Below are positions 17,133 to 26,208 of a stretch of 64,000 nucleotides of DNA, piece after piece (the stretch's first letter is position 1; each line of letters begins with the position of its first letter). Where the stretch lies: contig NZ_AHTH01000002.1 in the NCBI RefSeq assembly GCF_000245735.1, forward strand, positions 62,001-126,000, in the 5' to 3' direction. The notes beneath the pieces are model-generated. The model ran no database searches and had not been told where the DNA came from. It worked only from the letters and a program-made list of their open reading frames with translations. Origin of the DNA: Alishewanella jeotgali KCTC 22429 (GTDB lineage Bacteria > Pseudomonadota > Gammaproteobacteria > Enterobacterales > Alteromonadaceae). The position numbers and the translations under genes were made by a program.

Positions 17133-19046
17133 GTGGAGTTATTACGTTTTCAGCAGGCTTGCCTGGCCTTTGGTACCCACCCGGTACTGGATAAGGTGGA
17201 TTTTAGTTTATTTACCGGTGAGCGGGTGTGTCTGGTTGGCCGTAATGGCGCCGGCAAGTCGACCTTTTTAAAATTGCTGACCGGTCAGCAAAATTTGGAT
17301 GATGGTCAAATTGTGATGACTAACGGCGTGGTGCTAAGCCGGTTAGAGCAAGACCCGCCAGCCAAAATGGACGTCAAAATTGCCGACTTTATCCGTGAAG
17401 GTGCCGGTGATTTAGCAGAAAAGCTGCAGCAGTTTTATACCTTATCTGAGAATCTGGACGGTGCCGGCGATGCTGAGTACCGGTTATTTGAGCGCTTGCA
17501 AAGTGAGCTCGACGCCCGCGATGGCTGGGGCTTAGAAGCGCGGGTTGACATGCTGTGTCAGCAGTTTGATATGGATGGTAACGCCAGCTTAGCCACCTTA
17601 TCTGGCGGCTGGTTACGCAAAGCTGCGCTGGCGAGGGCGTTAATTGCCAAACCCGATATTCTGCTACTGGACGAACCGACCAACCATTTGGATGTGGCTG
17701 CCATTCAATGGCTGGAGGGCTTTTTAAAGAGCTTTGCCGGTGCCATTATCTTTATCTCGCACGACCGCGCCTTTATCCGTGCTTTAGCCACCCGGATTAT
17801 CGATCTTGACCGTGGCTTATTGACCTCACATCCGGGTAACTACCAGGAATATCTGGATCGCAAACAAAAAATGCTGGAAGACGAACAGCAAGCTAATGCG
17901 CTGTTCGATAAAAAACTGGCCGAAGAAGAAGTCTGGATCCGCCAGGGTATTAAAGCCCGCCGCACCCGGAACGAAGGCCGGGTGAGAGCGTTAAAAGCGC
18001 TACGCCGTGAGCGAGCGGCGCGGGTAGAGCAGTTAGGCAAGGTCGATTTTGCGATTGAGCAAGCGGCGCGATCCGGCAAGCTGGTGTTTGAAACCAAACA
18101 ACTCAGCCATGCCTTTAATGGTGTACCGGTTATTCGCGACCTCGACTTACTGGTAATGCGTGGGGATCGTGTGGCCTTAGTGGGCCCAAATGGTGTCGGT
18201 AAATCCACGCTGATTAAGCTGTTATTAGGCGACTATCAGCAAGATAGTGGCGAGATCAAGCGTGGCACTAATCTGGAAGTAGCATACTTTGATCAGCACC
18301 GGATGGCGCTCGACTTAGATGCGACGGTGCAGGATAACGTCGCCGACGGTAAGCAGGAGATCAATTTAAATGGCCAAAGCCGGCATGTTTTAAGTTACTT
18401 GCAAGACTTTTTATTTCCACCGCTGCGGGCCCGCACGCCAGTGCGCGCCTTATCCGGTGGTGAGAAAAACCGCTTATTACTGGCCAAGCTCTTTGCTAAA
18501 CCCTCTAATTTGCTGATCCTCGACGAACCGACCAACGATCTGGATGTGGAAACCCTGGAGCTTTTAGAAGATATTCTGGAACAATATCAGGGCACCGTCT
18601 TGCTGGTCAGCCACGACCGTGAGTTTGTCAATAACACCGTGACCAGCTCACTGCTGTTTGCTGGCCAGGGCCGGATTATTGAAATTGCCGGCGGTTATGA
18701 CGATGTGCTGGACTGGCAAGCGAAGCAGGGCGCTGATCTCACCGCAAAAAAAGCTGAGCCGGTAGCCGAAGTTAAAACTAATGCGCAGGAAAAACCGGCG
18801 CAGGCTTCTGTTAACAGCGCTAAGAAGTTATCATACAAAGAGAAACGTGAATTAGAGCAACTGCCGGCGCTGATTGAAAGCCTGGATCAGCAGCTTAGCG
18901 CCTTACAGACTGAAGTGAATGATGCCGATTTTTTTAAGAACAGCGCAGACTACACCCAGCAAAGGTTGAACCTAATCCAAGAAACCGAGTCGAAGCTGGC
19001 GCAGGCGTATCAGCGCTGGGAAGAATTAGAAGCCGCAATATCGTAA
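17133..19046 (+). CDS. uup: ABC-F ATPase Uup
   Basis: A 637-residue soluble protein with two ATP-binding cassettes and no membrane part. First cassette: GRNGAGKST (about 36-44), LSGGWLRKAALA (about 154), [11 protein letters not shown] (about 175). Second cassette: GPNGVGKST (about 350), LSGGEKNRLLLA (about 442), LILDEPTNDLD (about 463). Between them is the ABC-F linker, and the last 80 or so residues form the coiled-coil DNA-binding tail typical of Uup. It starts with GTG at 17133 behind AGGATAGGG. Uup helps prevent precise excision of transposons and acts on stalled ribosomes. It is the third gene of the rlmKL operon. Confidence 0.95.
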   Translation: MELLRFQQACLAFGTHPVLDKVDFSLFTGERVCLVGRNGAGKSTFLKLLTGQQNLDDGQIVMTNGVVLSRLEQDPPAKMDVKIADFIREGAGDLAEKLQQFYTLSENLDGAGDAEYRLFERLQSELDARDGWGLEARVDMLCQQFDMDGNASLATLSGGWLRKAALARALIAKPDILLLDEPTNHLDVAAIQWLEGFLKSFAGAIIFISHDRAFIRALATRIIDLDRGLLTSHPGNYQEYLDRKQKMLEDEQQANALFDKKLAEEEVWIRQGIKARRTRNEGRVRALKALRRERAARVEQLGKVDFAIEQAARSGKLVFETKQLSHAFNGVPVIRDLDLLVMRGDRVALVGPNGVGKSTLIKLLLGDYQQDSGEIKRGTNLEVAYFDQHRMALDLDATVQDNVADGKQEINLNGQSRHVLSYLQDFLFPPLRARTPVRALSGGEKNRLLLAKLFAKPSNLLILDEPTNDLDVETLELLEDILEQYQGTVLLVSHDREFVNNTVTSSLLFAGQGRIIEIAGGYDDVLDWQAKQGADLTAKKAEPVAEVKTNAQEKPAQASVNSAKKLSYKEKRELEQLPALIESLDQQLSALQTEVNDADFFKNSADYTQQRLNLIQETESKLAQAYQRWEELEAAIS

Positions 19047-19064
19047 ATTTTTAGGGGCCCGTTA

Positions 19065-20876
19065 ATGAAATTATCACCGATCAGCTTAGCAGTATTGCCG
19101 TTGCTGACCATGTTCTCGGCGCAAGCCGCGGTGTATCAGATTGTTGAATTAGATACCAATAATAAAGTCCGTGCCACCAGCGGCGCTGCTGCAACCTTAC
19201 AGGGCGCCGTTGTGACCAATGGCAGCACTTTTCTGGATGTGCCACTTGATCTTGAGACCATTGATTTTGATAGCGACGTAATAAAGAGCTTATTAACTGA
19301 GCAACAACTTGCTGATGCGAAAAATGGTATCATCGATGCGACAGTGCAGAATATATTAATAAGTTATTTGATTAACGTTCCTTCAGTACGGAACCAACCT
19401 ATTGGTATTACCCGGGTGTTTAACAAGCCGCAGAATGGCGTTAATACCGGCCTCATTATTCGCGACACTAACCAAACGCGCACTAACACCGAGTTTGCTT
19501 ACGCAAGCAATAATGCTGGCCAGTTAGTTGTGGTTGCCACTGCACCTTCGCAGAAAGTCAGATTTGAACCTTTACCAGAGCCTGTACCCGAGGACACGCC
19601 TGAGCCAGAAATCCCGGTGATCCCGCAACCCTTTATGGCCTGGGTGCCACAACCTGGTTATATGCTAGGTTATGTTGTTAGTGATAATCAGACTATTGTA
19701 TTACCGCCGGCGATAACTGAGCTGGGGGGGGGTATGTCGGCCGCACAGGATATTAATAATAGTGGTGTGGTAGCAGGTTTTACTTCAGCTGGCGTTACTG
19801 ACGATGTAAAAACAGCGGTTAATACCATTTGTACCGGGCGGTCGCAGCCATTACAGTATTGTTTAAATCTTTCTATGTCGAACCGCTCTGTTAGTTTGGC
19901 GAGTATGCTAGACCAAATTCGCAGAGTCCAAACCGTTGATATTTTACCGCAGGGTTACCAAGAACGCGCGGCGTTGTGGCAAGTTAATGATAATGGCACT
20001 GCCAGCTTAATTCGTACCCTTGGTTATTTAGGTGAAAAAGGAAACGGGGGTATTGCTCCTGAGTCAGAAGACTATCCTGCACCAACCTATTACAGCAGAG
20101 CGACAGCGATAAATGATAATGGTATTGCGGTAGGTCATTCGCTGTACACGGATGTTGATCGAATTATTCGTTATTTTGATAACTTTGGTTTTGAATATCG
20201 TCGTGCTTATTCTGCTCCTCATGCCACTATTTATCAGCAAGATGATGTTAAAGGGTTTATTAATACCCAAGATTGGTTAGCCAGTATCGCGGTAGACATT
20301 AATAACCAAGGCTTGGTAACAGGCTATGCGTTCAGAAGTATTAATAGTGCGGTACGCTCAAAACTCTTTACCTATAATATTGACAATCAGGAATTAAAGT
20401 TTGTTGATGGCTTTTTCAGCAGCTCTACTACAGAACCTCGGGCCATTAATAATAATGGCCAGGTCGTTGGCCGAGCAGAGGTGATTATCGGCGGTACGGT
20501 AAGTCGGCGTTACCATGGCTTTATGTACGACAGCCGGGATGGTAGTTTCCGGGATCTGAATGATCTGGTGGGTTGTGATGCGCCTTACACTATAGTTGAC
20601 GCTACAGCGATTAACGATAACGGCGAAGTGATGGCGACAGCTTTAGTCCGCCGCCCGCGTTTAGATGCGAAAGGGCAACAGCAATTAGATGATGCAGGCC
20701 AGGTTATCACAGAAGAGCAAGCTACTGCGGTTAAGCTTAGACCGATCCCCAATGGTCAACCGGCTAATTGCGGTGCAGAAGACCGCCAATACGAACGTAA
20801 AAGTGGTAGTGGCTCGGCACTCTGGTTGCTGATGTTAGGTGCGCTATCTCTGGTGCGTTACCGCCGTTCGCGCTAA
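19065..20876 (+). CDS. DUF3466 family exported protein with GlyGly-CTERM-like tail
   Basis: A 603-residue exported protein. The N-terminus is a signal peptide (MKLSPISLAVLPLLTMFSAQA). The body has repeated units of the type AINDNG-x-V(A/V)G (for example near residues 231, 350 and 466), the extracellular repeat seen in this family. The C-terminus has GSGSAL, a short membrane helix (LWLLMLGALSLV) and a basic end (RYRRSR), which matches the GlyGly-CTERM sorting signal cut by rhombosortase. The protein is therefore likely to be exposed on the cell surface. It starts 18 bases after uup, and a strong terminator follows. Function is unknown. Confidence 0.8.
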   Translation: MKLSPISLAVLPLLTMFSAQAAVYQIVELDTNNKVRATSGAAATLQGAVVTNGSTFLDVPLDLETIDFDSDVIKSLLTEQQLADAKNGIIDATVQNILISYLINVPSVRNQPIGITRVFNKPQNGVNTGLIIRDTNQTRTNTEFAYASNNAGQLVVVATAPSQKVRFEPLPEPVPEDTPEPEIPVIPQPFMAWVPQPGYMLGYVVSDNQTIVLPPAITELGGGMSAAQDINNSGVVAGFTSAGVTDDVKTAVNTICTGRSQPLQYCLNLSMSNRSVSLASMLDQIRRVQTVDILPQGYQERAALWQVNDNGTASLIRTLGYLGEKGNGGIAPESEDYPAPTYYSRATAINDNGIAVGHSLYTDVDRIIRYFDNFGFEYRRAYSAPHATIYQQDDVKGFINTQDWLASIAVDINNQGLVTGYAFRSINSAVRSKLFTYNIDNQELKFVDGFFSSSTTEPRAINNNGQVVGRAEVIIGGTVSRRYHGFMYDSRDGSFRDLNDLVGCDAPYTIVDATAINDNGEVMATALVRRPRLDAKGQQQLDDAGQVITEEQATAVKLRPIPNGQPANCGAEDRQYERKSGSGSALWLLMLGALSLVRYRRSR

Positions 20877-20890
20877 CTTCTACTGAGTCT

Positions 20891-20925
20891 AAACCCCAGT
20901 GCTTGAATGAGTGCTGGGGTTTTTC
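20891..20925 (+). terminator. Rho-independent terminator after the DUF3466 gene
   Basis: A hairpin AAACCCCAG...CTGGGGTTT with additional wobble pairs inside the stem, followed by TTTTTC. It lies 15 bases after the stop of the gene at 19065-20876 and ends the rlmKL-uup operon. Confidence 0.85.
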
Positions 20926-21147
20926 TTTAGGTAATCAAAATCATTTTCTTTAGATGATTTTGGTCTAACAAGCTTTTCAAACTTTTGTATCGACATCTCA
21001 TGTGCTTAGCAGAAGTCAAGCAATATATTACTCAATTTGGGTTTGAACCTTCCGGTCATATTGGCTATCTATAAACTGTAACATTGTTGTGTTAGGCGCA
21101 ACTTTGTTACTGTTCAAAAAACACAAAAAGTTGAGGAAGACTGCCGT

Positions 21148-21330
21148 ATGAAAAGACAAAAACGTGATCGTCTGGAACGTGCTCATGCTCAAGGTTACCG
21201 CGCTGGTGTTACCGGCCGCTCAAAAGAAATTTGCCCTTATCAGAGTTTAGATGCCCGCTCAGAATGGCTAGGAGGTTGGCGGGAAGCGATGGCAGACAGG
21301 AATGTCGGATTATTTAACAAAGGTGCCTGA
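21148..21330 (+). CDS. rmf: Ribosome modulation factor Rmf
   Basis: A 60-residue basic protein that dimerises 70S ribosomes into inactive 100S particles in stationary phase. It matches the family along its length: MKRQKRDRLERAHAQGYRAG, the CPY motif (about 28-30) and the W-x2-GWREA motif (about 40-46). A strong ribosome binding site (GAGGAAG) is present. The gene is preceded by a 222-bp A+T-rich leader and ends at a bidirectional terminator shared with fabA, which faces it. Confidence 0.95.
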   Translation: MKRQKRDRLERAHAQGYRAGVTGRSKEICPYQSLDARSEWLGGWREAMADRNVGLFNKGA

Positions 21331-21346
21331 TTACGGCCTGTAACGC

Positions 21347-21373
21347 AAAAGCCCCGTTAACTAGCGGGGCTTT
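21347..21373. terminator. Bidirectional terminator between rmf and fabA
   Basis: The hairpin AAAAGCCCCG-ttaactag-CGGGGCTTT has A residues before and T residues after the stem, so it can serve both convergent genes. Confidence 0.88.
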
Positions 21374-21394
21374 CTGGTTTAAGGGGCTAAGCGC

Positions 21395-21907
21395 TTAGAA
21401 GCTTGACGTATCCTGGAATAAACCCACTTTCAGATCGGTTGCGGCATAGATTTCACGACCATCGACACTCACCACACCATCACCAATACCCATAAACAGC
21501 TTACGTTTAATCACCCGTTTCATATTGATGGTGTAAGTGACTTTTTTCGCCGTTGGCAGAATCTGACCGGTAAACTTCACTTCACCCACGCCAAGCGCGC
21601 GGCCTTTACCCGGGCCACCTGACCAGCCTAAGAAGAAGCCCACCAGCTGCCACATTGCATCTAAGCCTAAGCAACCCGGCATAACCGGATCACCTTTAAA
21701 ATGGCAGGCAAAGAACCAAAGATCCGGGTTGATATCCAGTTCAGCGATAATCTGGCCCTTGCCATATAATCCGCCTTCTTCTGAAATATGGACAATCCGA
21801 TCCATCATCAGCATATTGTCTGACGGCAGTTGGCTGTTGCCCGGGCCAAAGAGTTCACCATTGGCACAGGCGATTAAATCTTCTTTTGTAAAGCTATTCT
21901 TAGTCAT
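21395..21907 (-). CDS. fabA: 3-hydroxydecanoyl-ACP dehydratase/isomerase FabA
   Basis: A 170-residue hotdog-fold enzyme that dehydrates 3-hydroxydecanoyl-ACP and isomerises the product to the cis-3 form, the branch point to unsaturated fatty acids. The active-site His is in [12 protein letters not shown] (about residues 69-80) and the Asp in LGLDAMWQL (about 84). Length fits the family (E. coli 172). A palindrome resembling the FabR operator lies 36 bases before the start. The gene stands alone and converges with rmf. Confidence 0.96.
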   Translation of the reverse strand: MTKNSFTKEDLIACANGELFGPGNSQLPSDNMLMMDRIVHISEEGGLYGKGQIIAELDINPDLWFFACHFKGDPVMPGCLGLDAMWQLVGFFLGWSGGPGKGRALGVGEVKFTGQILPTAKKVTYTINMKRVIKRKLFMGIGDGVVSVDGREIYAATDLKVGLFQDTSSF

Positions 21908-21942
21908 GTATGTTTAGTCCAATAAAAATGCTGCGTCAGCTT

Positions 21943-21960
21943 AGCGAACAGCTGTACGCC
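21943..21960. promoter_or_regulatory. Candidate FabR operator of fabA
   Basis: The 18-mer AGCGAACAGCTGTACGCC is an imperfect palindrome that closely resembles the FabR repressor site described before fabA and fabB in enterics (AGCGTACA-like half sites). It lies between the fabA start (minus strand) and the likely promoter. FabR itself is not in the window, so control is inferred. Confidence 0.55.
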
Positions 21961-22106
21961 AGACAAGTCCGATTTGTACAACTTTGCCATTTTTATCGCA
22001 GAAAATTGGTCAGGGGTGTGACAAATTTCCGTAGAGTTAAGCTGACATCCCTATCTGGTTCCAGTTCATACTGGTACCAGAGCGCTGTGGATAAGTTGAG
22101 GGTGTA

Positions 22107-22364
22107 ATGAGTGATGAAAAGGCCAGGGCGCTGAGTAATGCCGAAAAGCAGCGGCGCTATCGGGAGCGGCAAAAGGGTTGTGGTAAAAAAGAGCTGCGCG
22201 GCTATTTAACGCCGGAGGCATTGCAGTGTTATCAGGAAATTGCTGAAAAAACCCAGTGGAACGACAGTACCTTGCTCAGCAATGCGATTCGTTTAATGTA
22301 CGCCGCGCATAAGCTTGGGCAAATTGGTATTTTGAATAGCTGGCTAAATGAGCATAAACGTTAA
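22107..22364 (+). CDS. Small ribbon-helix-helix-like protein
   Basis: An 85-residue protein. It starts with a basic segment (NAEKQRRYRERQK) that often begins small DNA-binding proteins, followed by a strand (KKELRGYLTPEA) and two helices (about 39-70), which fits a ribbon-helix-helix DNA-binding fold. No partner toxin gene is adjacent, since the next gene is metabolic. I infer a small transcription regulator. The family name is not known to me. Confidence 0.55.
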   Translation: MSDEKARALSNAEKQRRYRERQKGCGKKELRGYLTPEALQCYQEIAEKTQWNDSTLLSNAIRLMYAAHKLGQIGILNSWLNEHKR

Positions 22365-22459
22365 TAGCTGCACGCTGCTGCTGCTTCGCGCTATAATGGC
22401 GGCCGTATTTTGATCACGCCCTTGCGCGGATCAGTGACTAGCCAAGCCAGGAATTCAGC

Positions 22460-23320
22460 ATGATTTTATTTGTCCGCGATCTTACCGTTATCGACTTCTC
22501 TTATCTGCACCGCCAGCGTGGCATGCTGGGTGAGAGTTATATCGTCGATGTCGAATTACAGGGCGCGCTGGACGATACCGCTATGGTGTTTGATTTTGGC
22601 AAGGTGAAAAAGGTGATTAAGCAGGCGATCGATAGCCTGGTTGACCATAAATTAGCGGTGGCGGCAGAGTGCCCGGCGCTGCAGCTGGATACCGCCGGCG
22701 AGCTAACATTGCTGCGTTATCAGAGTGAGCGCGGTTTGCTGCAGTTAGCCTGTCCTGAGCAGGCTTTTGCTGTGATCCCTGGTACTGAAATCAATGAAGC
22801 GACGGTAACGGCATTTTTACAGCAACAAATTAAGCCGTTACTACCAGCCAATGTCGAGCAGCTAACTTTGACGTTGCGCCCGGAAAATATCAGTGGTTTT
22901 TATTATCACTACAGCCATGGCCTGAAAAAGCACGACGGTAACTGTCAGCGCATTGCCCATGGTCACCGCTCGACCATTCAGATTTATGAAAACAATATGC
23001 TGGCGCCGAAACTCAATAAAGGGTGGGCGGAGCGCTGGCAGGATATTTACCTGGGTACCGAGAGCGATCTGGTCGCGGCAGAGCAACTGGTACATCTTAC
23101 CCCCGGCGCGCAGGACTACAGTTTCCGCTATCAGGCGTCGCAGGGCTGGTTTGAACTCTGTATCCCGCAAAGCCATTGTGAAATTGTGCCCTGCGATACC
23201 ACGGTCGAATGTCTGGCCGACTTTATTGCTGATACGTTAAAGGCGCAGCACAGTACTCATTCGTATAAGGTGGTAGCTTATGAAGGTGTGGGCAAAGGCG
23301 CTATTGCTGTGCGCCCTTAA
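22460..23320 (+). CDS. 6-carboxytetrahydropterin synthase-like protein, two-domain
   Basis: A 286-residue protein with two copies of the tetrahydropterin synthase (T-fold) domain; QueD itself is about 120 residues. The first half has RGMLGESYIVDVEL (about 20-33), VFDFGKVKK (about 44-52) and DHKLA (about 62-66). The second half carries the metal-site-like histidines in FYYHYSHGLKKH (about 142-153) and RIAHGHRSTIQIYEN (about 159-173). It may make a pterin or a queuosine precursor, but the standard catalytic Cys-His-Asp set of QueD is not clearly complete, so the reaction is uncertain. The last 41 bases overlap the start of the peptidase gene. Confidence 0.75.
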   Translation: MILFVRDLTVIDFSYLHRQRGMLGESYIVDVELQGALDDTAMVFDFGKVKKVIKQAIDSLVDHKLAVAAECPALQLDTAGELTLLRYQSERGLLQLACPEQAFAVIPGTEINEATVTAFLQQQIKPLLPANVEQLTLTLRPENISGFYYHYSHGLKKHDGNCQRIAHGHRSTIQIYENNMLAPKLNKGWAERWQDIYLGTESDLVAAEQLVHLTPGAQDYSFRYQASQGWFELCIPQSHCEIVPCDTTVECLADFIADTLKAQHSTHSYKVVAYEGVGKGAIAVRP

Positions 23321-24125
23321 CTGGGCAGCGCTGGCAAGTAGCAGTGCCAAAGAACTGGTTTTAGACGGGCAGTTAACCCAGGGTAGCCTGATCCGCGCCA
23401 CTGTACCGGCAGGTGCTAAAGTGTGGTTTAACGACCAGCCCCTGGCAGTCAGTGAACAGGGGCATTTTGTGTTTGGCATTGGTCGCGATGCCGCACTTAA
23501 GCATCAGTTAACGGTAGAACATCAGGGGAAGCGGCAGCAGATCCCGCTGACCTTTAGTGGCCGCCAGTATGATATTCAGCGTATTAGTGGCGTCGAACAA
23601 AAATATGTTGAGCCGCCAAAAGAGGTTACTGCCCGTATCGCAAGGGATAATCGGCGGGTCAGAGAAGTACGACAAACCTTTACTGCGAAAACGTTATTCC
23701 TGGATGCACCATTAAAACCCGCGGCAGGGCGGATCAGCGGCGTCTATGGTAGCCAGCGCATTTTTAACGGTCAGCCGCGCAATCCTCATTTTGGCCTGGA
23801 TATTGCGGCACCCGTCGGGGCACCGGTACTGGCTCCCTGGGATGGCAAGGTGCTGCTGGCTGAAGATCTGTATTTTTCCGGTTTAACCCTGATCGTGGAT
23901 CATGGCATGGGGGTAACCTCAACCTTTATGCATTTGCACCGTTTTAATGTCGCGGTCGGCGATACGGTAACGGCCGGTATGCAAATTGCCGAAGTGGGTG
24001 CCACCGGTCGGGTAACCGGGCCGCATCTGGATTGGCGGATAAACTGGTTCCAGAAGCGACTGGATCCGCAGTTATTATTGCCTGAGTTTGCGCCAGCAGC
24101 ACCAAAGCGGATCCCGCTTAACTAG
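23280..24125 (+). CDS. Exported M23 (LytM) peptidase
   Basis: A 281-residue protein with a signal peptide (MKVWAKALLLCALNWAALASSSA). It has a bacterial surface-type N-terminal domain and a C-terminal M23 zinc peptidase domain: the metal ligands His and Asp are in PHFGLDIAAPVG (about 164-175), and the later motif is in MHLHRF (about 219-224) and GPHLDWRINW (about 245-254). Such enzymes cut peptidoglycan cross-links in the periplasm. The frame starts 41 bases inside the preceding pterin-like gene and there is no gap for a separate promoter, so it is translationally coupled. A strong terminator follows. Confidence 0.88.
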   Translation: MKVWAKALLLCALNWAALASSSAKELVLDGQLTQGSLIRATVPAGAKVWFNDQPLAVSEQGHFVFGIGRDAALKHQLTVEHQGKRQQIPLTFSGRQYDIQRISGVEQKYVEPPKEVTARIARDNRRVREVRQTFTAKTLFLDAPLKPAAGRISGVYGSQRIFNGQPRNPHFGLDIAAPVGAPVLAPWDGKVLLAEDLYFSGLTLIVDHGMGVTSTFMHLHRFNVAVGDTVTAGMQIAEVGATGRVTGPHLDWRINWFQKRLDPQLLLPEFAPAAPKRIPLN

Positions 24126-24185
24126 TCAGCTTTCGAAAAACTGTCTGCAGCATCCACATCGCAGCCGGTTTTAGATGAATATAAC

Positions 24186-24216
24186 AAAGCGCCGGCGGCT
24201 AGCGGCGCTTTTTTAT
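24186..24216. terminator. Terminator between M23 and M61 peptidase genes
   Basis: The hairpin AAAGCGCCG-gcggcta-GCGGCGCTTTTTT lies between the convergent peptidase genes. The T run fits the plus-strand gene best. Confidence 0.85.
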
Positions 24217-24237
24217 TTGTCGCTCACCAGATTTCGG

Positions 24238-26010
24238 CTAGGTAGCTTGTGCTAACCAGGATGCAACCGTGCTCTGATCTGCAACGCTGAGCATTGCTAC
24301 CTGCGCCTTCGCCGCCTGTAACGTTAAGGATAAGGTGAGCAGGCGATCTTTGCGGAAAATCGTTAACGGCTGCACTGAGCCATAAGGCAGCCGCTTTAAC
24401 AGTTGCGGCAGGCTTTTTTCCGTCACCTTATAGCCAGCCAGTGCCAGCAACTGGTCGCCGGCCATCAAACCGGCCTGATGGGCTGCAGAGTCCAGATAGA
24501 GCTGTTGTACCGTTAAGCCGCCATTTTGTGCTTTCAGGCTACAGCCCAGGCTGGCCGGTGCCGCTTGTTCATTATTGCCATGGGTATCGTCAAAATGCTG
24601 TGGGCTACGCCAGCTTAGCGTCAGGCCGAGCTTGGCAAAGCTCTCAGCCAGCGGTAATGGCTGGGCGCGGTTAACCCAATCTGTAACCTGATTGGCCAGG
24701 GCAGTGAAACCCTGTGCGGCTAATGCCTGACAGAAACTCTGATCGGCGGTGCCGGTTGCCAGATATTGCTGATAGAAATCTCGGCAAAAGGCACTGAGGT
24801 TTGTGCCGGCTGCTTGTAGCTCGGCCTCAACGGCCAGCGCCACCAGGGCCCCCTTGGCATAATAACTGACGATACTGTTAGGTGCATTTTCATCCTGCAG
24901 ATAATACTTGGTCCAGGCGTTAAAACTGCTGTCGGCTAAGCTTTGCCGGCTATCGGACGGGTTTCGCGTAACCCGCGTAACCAGCTGCTCCAGCGCGGTC
25001 AGATAAGCGCTTTGGCTGATCCGGCCACTTTTAACCAGCGCAAGATCATCAAAATACGAGGTAAAGCCTTCATACAGCCACAACTGCGGTGTGTATTGTT
25101 CCTGCGCTAACTGATAAGCATGAAAAGGTGCCGGCTTGAGCCGTTTTACCCACCAGGTATGAAAGTACTCATGGCTGATTAATCCCAGCAGGGTTTGATA
25201 GGCTTCATCCGGCGCTTTAAGTTGCGGCGCTGGCAGGTCATGGCGACTGCACAGCAGTAAGGTGCTGTCCTGATGTTCCAGGCCGCCGTAGCCGTTTTCG
25301 GTGATCCAGAGTAAAAACCAGTAATGGCTGAGATCGTCCGGTAAACCGCCAAATACCGCGCGCTGCGCCAGACAGAGTTGTTCGGTGTCTGCCAGTAAAC
25401 GTGCGCTGTCGTAATGATTCTGACCGCTGACCACCAGATAATGCGGTACACCGTCAACGGCAAATTGTTGCAACGTAAAGTGCCCCAGCAGCAGTGGGCT
25501 ATCAATCAGCTGCGAGTAGTTCGCTGCCTGATACAGACCAAAATCCTGCATGGCAGTACCACTGCTGCGTGGTAACGCGGTCGCGACGCGCCAGTTTTCG
25601 GTTACGCGAAACCCGGGGCGGATCAGCTCCAGCTGCTGTGGCAAGCTAGTCTGATCGCTAACGGCCAAACATAAACAAGCAGGATTCAGAATGGCAACTT
25701 CATCGTCGAGGTAAGCGGCGCGCACAGACATATCATTGGCGTAGATCAGATAGCTGACGGTAACTGCCTGATTACGACAGCTAAGCTGCCAGCGCTGCTT
25801 ATCCAGTTGTGTTAAATCCAAGGCGCCGTCGGCATCACGGGCACTGATCTGCATAATATGGCGGGCAAAATTGCGGATCATATAGCTGCCGGGGATCCAG
25901 GCCGGCAAACTCAGTTCATGCGAGGTGCTGCTTGGCATAAAGGTCAGCTGGATACTCAGTTGATGTGCGCTGATATCGCTAAGTTCGATTCGATAGTGAA
26001 CGCTGTCCAT
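24238..26010 (-). CDS. M61 family aminopeptidase with PDZ domain
   Basis: A 590-residue protein. An N-terminal beta domain (about 1-160) is followed by the zinc peptidase domain with HEYFHTWWVKRLKP (HExxH at about 270-274; the third ligand Glu is in LYEGFTSYFDD, about 304-314). A PDZ domain lies near residues 470-560 (LDSAAHQAGLMAGDQLLALAG). No signal peptide is visible, so it is probably cytoplasmic. This family (glycyl aminopeptidase type) trims N-terminal Gly or Ala. It is a single-gene unit, convergent with the M23 gene. Confidence 0.9.
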   Translation of the reverse strand: MDSVHYRIELSDISAHQLSIQLTFMPSSTSHELSLPAWIPGSYMIRNFARHIMQISARDADGALDLTQLDKQRWQLSCRNQAVTVSYLIYANDMSVRAAYLDDEVAILNPACLCLAVSDQTSLPQQLELIRPGFRVTENWRVATALPRSSGTAMQDFGLYQAANYSQLIDSPLLLGHFTLQQFAVDGVPHYLVVSGQNHYDSARLLADTEQLCLAQRAVFGGLPDDLSHYWFLLWITENGYGGLEHQDSTLLLCSRHDLPAPQLKAPDEAYQTLLGLISHEYFHTWWVKRLKPAPFHAYQLAQEQYTPQLWLYEGFTSYFDDLALVKSGRISQSAYLTALEQLVTRVTRNPSDSRQSLADSSFNAWTKYYLQDENAPNSIVSYYAKGALVALAVEAELQAAGTNLSAFCRDFYQQYLATGTADQSFCQALAAQGFTALANQVTDWVNRAQPLPLAESFAKLGLTLSWRSPQHFDDTHGNNEQAAPASLGCSLKAQNGGLTVQQLYLDSAAHQAGLMAGDQLLALAGYKVTEKSLPQLLKRLPYGSVQPLTIFRKDRLLTLSLTLQAAKAQVAMLSVADQSTVASWLAQAT

Positions 26011-26208
26011 ATTTCCCCTGTTGAAATTGTTGCAACCTGATGTGCTTTTGGGCTACCTGTTTTAGATGCATGTTTTAAGCGCATAGTTCAGGCACTGACT
26101 TTAACTGCTGCGACTGCTGTTTAAAGCAGCAAAAACCGTAGCGGCATTACCCCGCGCCATGATGGCTTCACGTATAATAGCAGTTTTATATTACCAGTAG
26201 GTTTTGTT

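Noticed and set aside
21910-22107. 65-codon frame between fabA and the ribbon-helix-helix gene
   Set aside because: It covers the fabA promoter and the FabR-like operator and has no recognisable product.
22953-23240. Arg-rich frame inside the pterin-synthase-like gene
   Set aside because: It lies fully inside a well-supported gene in another frame and has no start signal.
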